A stretch of DNA of 25,547 bases from Ophiothrix spiculata (lineage: Eukaryota; Echinodermata; Ophiuroidea; Amphilepidida; Ophiotrichidae), in the NCBI GenBank assembly GCA_000969725.1, contig JXSR01S061057.1. One strand, written 5' to 3'. A program made the position numbers and the translations under genes. Each line of letters starts with the position of its first letter. The stretch's first letter is position 1. Shown piece by piece: positions 18,546-25,547 of the stretch. Under the pieces are notes generated by a model, which was not told the origin of the DNA, did not search any database, and saw nothing but the letters and a program-made list of their open reading frames with translations.

Positions 18546-18696
18546 TGAATCACTTGACTAAAGAAATTGAGAAATTTACCAACGAACTGGAAATAAATTA
18601 CAAAAGAATCCTCAACAAATAACAAAAGAACAAATATCAAACTTGGGATAATTTCGGATTGAGCTTTAACAAGCTTTTGGGCAAGACGTTAATATC

Positions 18697-19449
18697 ATGG
18701 TTGCTCCCAAGGTATTCAAAGTTCAAAATAAAGATCAAGTGGGGATCGTAAAGAAAAAAGAATGGGACATTCAAATGACGACATGGAACACAATCCATCA
18801 AGAAAACTGTTCAACAGCTTCACAAGCTTCAGAAAGACTTGGATACTAGATTGGATGCTTTAGCCAGTACTATGAAGCTCATGGGATTCGTGAGGAATCA
18901 GACAAGTATTCCTCTTCTTTCAATATCGGTGTACAGGAGTTTTTAATGCTTGCGGAGGAGTTAAAAGAACGAAGAAACATTGCACGGCGAGTATTGAAAC
19001 ATGAACAAATTAAGTTTGAGGTAACGGCCTGCATTGATAAAATAAAGGATAACAGCACAGTTAACCAGGAAAATGTTACTGGAGAAAAAGATGGCACTGA
19101 AGAGGTTGAACCGGATTTAAGTCATGCAGCTGATGTGAAGGAGAGCGACGATACCGAAATGAACCGTTGACAGATGTACCAACAAAAAGATGAAACTTAT
19201 ATTCATGGGGTTGATATTGACAAGACTAATCATTATGATTTGAAAGGGAAAATACCAGAGCTGGATTCCTGGAATGAGGATCATTTGATGTTCATGAATT
19301 GGAGCTACCAGAAGGGTGTATTACCCGGAAACTGCAAGTTCAATGGCATCCATTCCATACCGTTTGTAAGTCCTCATACATGTCATATTCCCAGTGATTT
19401 CAAACAGATAAAACATAAGTTGAGTTTCCCAATACCTGTGTTGACCTAG
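18697..19449 (+). pseudogene. frameshifted coding remnant, possibly retroelement gag
   Basis: Three reading blocks follow one another. A frame from ATG 18697 stops at TAG 18847-18849. A block in a different frame runs from about 18800 to 18950 with a heptad-like, coiled-coil style pattern (QQLHKLQKDLDTRLDAL). Then 18946-19170 returns to the first frame, with a charged helix (EELKERRNIARRVLKHE) and an acidic end. A further 91-codon frame runs 19174-19449. The blocks look coding in composition but are broken by at least two frame changes and a stop. Position after an LTR-like region suggests a gag-type protein. No zinc knuckle, protease or polymerase motif is visible, so the family stays unknown. 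Confidence 0.45.
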
Positions 19450-20439
19450 AAATGTTACTGACTTGACACATATTTCAAATACATAATCCTTTTAGTCACA
19501 ATCACTTAGTCAGAAATTAGAAATGTTGGTATTATTAGGTCATTGTTCTTTTTAAGGGATAGCTTGATTTAGGAAAATAAATTGAACTTTATACTGATTT
19601 GCGGGATAAAAAAATGCAGAAAGGGAGAAATTTAAACTTGATGAATTAGAACTTTTGATTAAGGAATTTAAGAATGATAATGAATGAGTTATGTCTTTAG
19701 TAAATGTTGAATAATTGTGCACCAGCCATATTGAAGTACGTAACATTAAAAATGTTAGTTGAAGTCAGACAGAAAATGCGAAACCTGAAATTGATTAGTC
19801 AAATATCTTGTAAAAAATGAGTATTGCGTATAAATCGTCCGATGAATTATTATGTAGAACCTTGCGTATTAGGAATTAGAGAAATTTATACCTAATGTTG
19901 ATGATGAGCCTAATTGAAGTTATAGTATGTGTAGTTTATATTGAGAAGTCGTGCATTTGGCAGACTTTTTAGAGTCACTTGTATTTGTATATTTTGTGAA
20001 TAGGCTATTAGTGATTTAGGGTATCAGAGAATCTTTTGTGATGTAGAAATTATGGAAAAATCGGACATGTAGGCTTTTATTGATAAAAGTTATTTAAAAA
20101 TTTGAGATGAGTTGATCAGATTGATGTTAGGGTTTTGTATTTTTGGTGAAACTACAGTAACATTAGGAATGCATACAGTGAAGTGCATGAATTTAATAGG
20201 CTTATGTGAAATTGTGATTTGAAGTAAAGATACTTGATGATGGGTGATTTGGTGTTCTTTGATAAAACAGAAATATGACATATAAGTTGATAGGCCCTAT
20301 TGGCTATTAAGATAAACTGAAACAAATAATAATTTCAAGCGTAGGTATACAAACAATTTACTTAATCATTTTCTTAGAATTGTGACTGGCTAATGGAAGT
20401 GTATTTGAAATTGTGTTAAAAGATGTACATATTTAATAA
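19450..20439 (+). other. C-poor, G-biased tract without intact genes
   Basis: G greatly exceeds C on the plus strand. By eye count, the sixty-base lines starting at 19861, 20041, 20101 and 20161 hold about 54 G and 17 C in total. Stop codons are frequent in all frames. One short block (19616-19687) reads as a charged, leucine-rich peptide ending in TGA. It may be the decayed body of the element starting near 17811, with its sense strand marked by the skew. That link is inferred. Confidence 0.4.
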
Positions 20440-20820
20440 ACGGTATTGAGACTTTCTTACTTTGGTACCACATTACACTGCATTGGAACTTGGACAGGGC
20501 TTTACCATAATCTGACCAAAGTGAACTTGAAAATAACTGGTTATGGTGATCTATCTATTTTTGGATATGACATTCCTGACTGTTTGGATATTGAATTCGT
20601 CTTTGGAACATGTGTTTCTTTAGTTGCCCACAACCAAAGACTGCATCAAATGAGAAACAACAAGTCAAGTCACTTAAGTAGAATTATCGCGCTATGCTTT
20701 TGTCAATTGCTTGTTTATTCTATATTCACTATAGCGACCATTTTAAATTTGCCAGCCATGTTTGAAATATTTATAACAGTCATAACAATTCAGGTTAGAA
20801 AAAAAAATATTGAAATATAA
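20440..20820 (+). pseudogene. open frame without a start codon, function unknown
   Basis: A plus-strand frame is open from a TAA at 20437-20439 to a stop near 20820, about 126 codons. The only methionines lie in the second half, so it has no plausible start. The first half has mixed composition, while the end runs into the 157-bp repeat and is hydrophobic by chance. No domain is recognised. It may be an exon or a decayed element fragment. Both are weak. Confidence 0.2.
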
Positions 20821-21080
20821 ATTTAAGTCCAAATAGTTGCTCTATATTGCTTCCATACCACAAAATCCTGATTTAATTGTTTTCAATATTGGCGGCCATT
20901 TTGGATTTGGAAAAAATGACAACACTTATAACCATGAAAGATAGAAAATATGTATGTTGCAATGTTGAAATATAAATTTACAGCCATATAGTAGCTCTAT
21001 AATGCTTCTTTTTAATTTTTTTTTGACATTTTGGCGACCATTTTGGATTTGGCGGCCATATTGGGAAAAATATTTTTGGG
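20720..21080 (+). repeat. 157-bp direct repeats with GGCGGCCATTTTGGA word
   Basis: TTGAAATATAAATTTA at about 20808 recurs at about 20966, and both are followed by similar text ending in GCTCTATA-TGCTTC. The words GCGACCATTTT, GGCGGCCATTTTGGATTTGG and GGCGACCATTTTGGATTTGG come at 20731, 20891 and 21033. There are two good units and a decayed third upstream. The word is shared, in this orientation, with the array at 24648-25547. Confidence 0.7.
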
Positions 21081-22437
21081 TCTATATCCAGAATTGTTTA
21101 GTAAGTCATTCTCTATATTTGTGCCAAATTTCATACTTGTTCCCCAATTTGAACATAGGTTTCACCTATCTGCACCACTATTATTGGATTCATAAGATGC
21201 CGACAATGATAATATATCTCTTTAAATGTAATATAATGTGATGTGACTGGTATCACCAGATCTTTCCCCGGGCAAAAAGGCAAGCAAATTGTTATCTAAG
21301 GTTGGGATACTTCGTTTTGCTTGGCAGATGTTATAATAACACCATGTGAGGTACCTAGAAACTACTAATTCCATTTGGGACTCAAAGGGTAAACGTGTTC
21401 ACTTCCTCCATCTAAATGAAATTCAGGAAAAAGGTTATACTCGTTACAGCAAAAAGTACCTCAAGTCGGAGCTACAAGCGTCTAATTAACAAACTCTTAA
21501 AAACTAAATCAAAAATCAACATTTTAGGAGAGTGCAATAAACTAAAGCACTTCTTGCTTTAATTCCATTGTTATTCCACCCAGGAACTTAAGGGAGGTAG
21601 GAGCCTCACCAAATTCATGGGATAAAAGTTTGGTTATTTCAAAATATAAATCAAGGTTTAACAAATTACACATTTCTGCGTCTCCTGCAGTTGTGTTGCG
21701 TCCAGCTACGCACGCGCTTATCTGTATTAATTCACGATGTGAAGAGGCACGCTTATTTGGTGTTGATCAAAGTGTATATAAAAATGAGTGAAAATGGTCG
21801 GGAGGTCGATTTCCAGATATCGTAAAAACTAAAGTCCTTGAAATATAAATTTTCAGTGAATGAACTTGTTTTCTGAAACAAATACACTCTAAACATGAAA
21901 AATGAGTTGTTTGTTACCAAGTCAGGTCCAGTTGTCGCTGAAAATGTCCGTCAATGTCCCAAATATGACCAATTTGCATGACAAATATTAGCGCATTAAG
22001 ATAATTCCCCTGGCAAGTTTGGTATCGCCGTCTTTGTGACAGTCTCAAGAGCATATGTGCCAAATTTGATGTAATCAGGCAAGTAAAATTGCTGGTTGCT
22101 ATGGAGATTTGGAATGACTCCATTGAAAACCAACAATATATTAAGTTTTAATTGTCATAATTTTCAAATGTGTTTTCTCAGAAGTGTGTTTTTTTAATCC
22201 GTCAATGTTGTCATTTTTTGTTTTGTCATATCTCAGTAACCAAATGTATATACGATGCTTTTTGGTATCATTTTAGAGCGGATTAAACAAGCTTTCTAGT
22301 AATAGTCCTTGGGCCAGAAGAAATTTTGCTTTCCTAAAAGGGGACCAATTCTAGCAATGTTTTTTGAATAGGTCCATGTCTCAGGTATATGAAATGCCAT
22401 GCTAGGAAATTCGGGGGAGTAGCTTAGTCTTAAAATT
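21081..22437. other. intergenic, no gene seen
   Basis: Over 1.3 kb with no supported gene. It is slightly GC-richer around 21690-21760. A 69-codon minus-strand frame at 21914-22123 has no recognisable domain. The part after about 22190 may be a diverged edge of the array that follows. Confidence 0.5.
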
Positions 22438-23770
22438 CAAGATGGCCGCCAAAATGGCCGCAAAAATAGCTTATTTTCATTAAAACGACCTTAAACAACT
22501 AGTAAAACACAAAATACCCAAAGTTATCATTAGGAAATGACTTCTTGGGCTCTAAACAATAAATTTGGCTTAAAACCATGTTGTATGCATGTTTCAAATT
22601 CAAAATGGCTGCCAAAATGGCCGCCAAAAGGCTGCTAAATAGCATATTAGTATGGAAATTCAAAGAAACCACCCCTTTTAACGCTAAATGTCATGAGTTA
22701 TCAATAGAAAGAAACATTTAGGGTTACACCAGAACTATTTGCCCTAATATGAAGCTGTTAATATGCGTTAAATAAAAAATGACACCCAAAGTGATGTCCA
22801 AAATGGCCGCCAAAATACAGATTTTTGTACAAAAATGTGTTACCTTGACATTTAAAAAGGGAATTACGACTTGAATTATTCAAAATAAACAATAACAAAT
22901 CAGTTTGAAGGCTACACTTAAATCATTTTTGCAAATATTATGATGTTAGTATGCTTCAAATAAAAAATAACGCCCATTGTGAGGTCCAAAATGGCCGCTA
23001 AAATACATATTTTCTTACAAAAATTAGTCGATTTGATATTTTAAAAAAGGGCATTAAAACATGAAATACACAAACATGACAAAGTGAGCAATAGATTATT
23101 TGTTTGAGGATTAAATCTGAATCATTTGACCCAATATTATGTTGTTAATATGCGTTACATAAAAAATAACGCCCATTGAAAGGTCCAACATACCTGCAAA
23201 AATACGCATTTTCATACAAAAATGGGTTGTTTTGACATTAAAAGGGTCAATAAAACATGAAATATTCAAAATAAGCAATGGGAAAATTACTTTGAGGGTT
23301 ATACCTGAACCATTTGAACCGATATTATGTTGTTGATATTCTTTAAAGCAAAAATGACGCATATTGGAGGTTCACAATGACCGCCAAAATCTTTTTTTGT
23401 TCAATAACGAAAGGGTTAGGATGGCAGTGGAACAGCCTTAAGCACATTACAGCAGAAATACTTCTCCAATAATTATGTTAAATAGTAAAGTCATGCAGTT
23501 GCTGATAACAAGCTGGATGCCAAAACACATTTTTTGCACTCAAAAGGTGGTTAGAGTGGCCTTAAACAGCATAACACATTCAAAACTAATCAATGGTAAT
23601 GACTTTGGTGGTTTGAGCGGAAAGATTTCTCACCAAATTATGTTGTAACGTGTATCAATCCCAAAATAGCATCCTTTAATGAGGCCCAAAATGGCCACCC
23701 AAAATATATTTTTTCATTCAAAAATGTGTGTTAGAGTGGCACTGAAATCAAAAATCCAAAATGGTGACAC
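22438..23770 (+). repeat. left array of ATGGCCGCC satellite-like repeats
   Basis: About eight units of roughly 145-197 bp start with a word close to CCAAAATGGCCGCCAAAAT, at about 22438, 22602, 22798, 22985, 23182, 23370, 23515 and 23683, with a remnant at 23755. Within units the order is TTTGTACAAAAATG, AAAAGGGCATTAAAACATG, then AATATTATGTTGTTAATATG and GCCCATTG. Units are clearly diverged and the unit length is not a constant multiple of three, so they do not encode a repeat protein. Confidence 0.85.
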
Positions 23771-24647
23771 AATTATCAATAGCTCAAACACTCAAAAGCT
23801 GAGAAAATTTTCTGGTCATTTTTAAATGTCAGCCCTTTCATTGGTTTACCATTGACAACATTAGTTCAATGTTGGTTTAAAGCCACTATTTCAAAATTTT
23901 TAAGGTGGGAAATGTATTTTGGTGTCTCTTTTGTAATACATGTTTAAAGGTGGGTATTCCGATCATAGTTAAATTTTAATATTTTGAGCCAAATTAATGC
24001 TAGAGGCAAATATGTGTATGATAGTGACCCATCATGCCCATAGAAACATATAGGATAATTATTTTTGTTACCGGTAACAAAATGTTCTGGTAATTCACCA
24101 CTATTTTGACCATTGACTCTTCAACGACACATGATATGAGCGTGAAACTTCACAGGGGTTATATATAAGAAAAATATGCGATTTCATGTGGTATTAAAAT
24201 CTCAAGTTTGATTTTTTAGTGAAAGTGATCGGAATACGCACATTTAAACAACACAGAACTGTTTTAGCCTAGTTCTATCAAAGCATTTACCATTAGGATT
24301 TGTTCAAATAATTGATATGTTTAATAATGTTTTGCTGATTCTTCCCCATCTTGGTTAAATTGGTTCCATTTTGGATTTTAGACGTGTTAAAATCGTAAAA
24401 GTATTTGCTGTATCTGAAAGCTATTTTCATTGATTATCTTGAATATTTAATATGTTATAATGCCCTTATGTCACTGTAAGTCAAAAAGCACCCTTTACGG
24501 TTATTTTGTAGATTGCTTTGGGCGCCTCTTTAAATTTCTAATTATATGAAGTACACTATTTTAGAAAGAAATGATCTTGTTCATACCCCTAATGTTTCTT
24601 TTTACTGACTATTCATGATATTAGACATTAAAAATCTCTTTGTCACC
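23771..24647. other. spacer between opposed arrays
   Basis: About 880 bp of mostly unique AT-rich sequence separates the two arrays. No gene or RNA was recognised. It would be the loop if the arrays were read as one large inverted repeat. Confidence 0.6.
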
Positions 24648-25547
24648 ATTTTAGCGGCCAGGTTGGACCTCACAATGGGTGTCCTTTTTAATTTGAAGCA
24701 TATTAACAACATAATATTGGAGCAAATGGTTCAGATGTATCCTTAAATAATTTTGAATATTCCCTGTTTTAATGCCACTTTTGATGTGAATAACCCTATT
24801 TCTGTACAAAAATATGTATTTTGGCGGCGATTTTGGACCACACAACTGGGTGTATTTTTGTTATTTAAAGCAAATTAATAATTATATTTGAGCAAATGGT
24901 TTAGCTGTAACCCTAAAACCAATTTTCCATAGATTATTTTGAATATTTTTTTGTTTTCATGCCCTTTTTGATGTAAATAACCCAATTTTTGTACAAAATT
25001 ATGTATTTTGGTCGCCATTTTAGACATCACAATGGGCGTCATTTTTTATTTAAAGCATATTAACAACATAATATTGGAGCCAATGGTTCAGCTGTAACCC
25101 TAAACCAATTTCCCATTGATTATTTTGAATATTCCCTGTTTTATTAACTTTTAATGTCCTTTTTGATGTGAATAACCCCATTTTTGTACAAAAATATGTA
25201 TTTCGGCAGCCATTTTGGGCCTCACAACGGGCGTCGTTTTTTTATTAAAGCATATTAACAAAATAATATTGGAGCAAATGGTTCAGCTGTAACCCTAAAC
25301 CAATTTCCCATAGATTATTTTGGATACTAATGTCCTTTTTGATGTGAATAACCCCATTTTCATACAAAAATATGTATTTCGGCGGCCATTTTGGACCTCA
25401 CAACGGGCGTCGTTTTTTTATTAAAAGCATATTAACAACATCATAATATAGAAGCAAATGGTTTAGCTGTAACCCTAAAACCAATTTCCCATAGATTATA
25501 TTGAATATTTCTTGTTTTTGTGTCCTTATTGATATAAATAACCCAAT
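24648..25547 (-). repeat. right array of the same satellite-like repeat, inverted
   Basis: Five units, in reverse orientation to 22438-23770, begin at about 24648, 24819, 25004, 25199 and 25374 (spacing 171, 185, 195 and 175 bp). Each starts with a word close to TTTGGCGGCCATTTTGGA followed by CACAA(T/C)GGGCGTC, and goes on to AAGCATATTAACAACATAAT, TAACCCTAAA and ATGTGAATAACCC. The last three units resemble each other more than they do the left array. The array continues beyond the window. Confidence 0.9.

Noticed and set aside
22438..22451. YY1 site reading of CAAGATGGCCGCC
   Set aside because: The YY1 consensus has GGCGGC after ATG position, while this word has GGCCGC. Only a resemblance is noted.
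23111..24845. Minus-strand frames of 64-83 codons in the satellite arrays
   Set aside because: Unit lengths are not a fixed multiple of three and frames do not persist from unit to unit, so a repeat protein is unlikely.

Overview
The window looks like AT-rich, gene-poor animal nuclear DNA packed with repeats. There are no bacterial operons, ribosome binding sites or dense coding. The signs are a single secretory immunoglobulin-type receptor gene, decayed non-LTR and LTR retroelement pieces, a tRNA-like Pol III element, miniature inverted-repeat elements and several satellite-like arrays. The mix fits a lophotrochozoan, most plausibly a bivalve mollusc, but that is an inference from style and not from a species marker.

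Layout. 1-480: low-complexity start, a GC-rich perfect palindrome and a 268-bp inverted-repeat element with a near-perfect hairpin in its middle. 482-7615: two diverged tandem copies of a unit of about 3.56 kb, each altered by its own insertions. 7446-9555: an apparently perfect 1,055-bp tandem duplication that includes the start of a third copy of that unit. 10,086-11,167: diverged, partly inverted copies of the 1,055-bp unit, then two LINE 3' ends meeting tail to tail. 11,933-13,043: two related clusters built on the word GTCCGAA, the second folding back on itself.

14,180-14,268: a tRNA-like sequence with intact Pol III boxes. 14,709-15,887, minus strand: the one convincing protein-coding gene. 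It is a single-exon type I membrane receptor with two Ig-like domains and a cytoplasmic tail carrying an ITAM-spaced tyrosine pair and an ITIM-like C-terminus. 16,325-17,395: an unclassified element with internal direct and inverted repeats. 17,811-19,449: a candidate 5' end of a decayed LTR retrotransposon (U3 with palindromic repeats, TATA box, primer-site-like sequence, repeated leader, frameshifted coding remnant), followed by a strongly C-poor tract. 20,700-25,547: repeats built on an ATGGCCGCC / GGCGGCCAT word, including two arrays of about 160-200-bp units in opposite orientation around a spacer of about 0.9 kb.

Nothing suggests a multi-gene pathway. The biology of most interest is the receptor with mixed activating and inhibitory tyrosine motifs. 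The rest is a record of repeat growth, inversion and transposon insertion. Alignments were made by eye, so repeat boundaries are good to a few bases where exact words are given and to tens of bases elsewhere.
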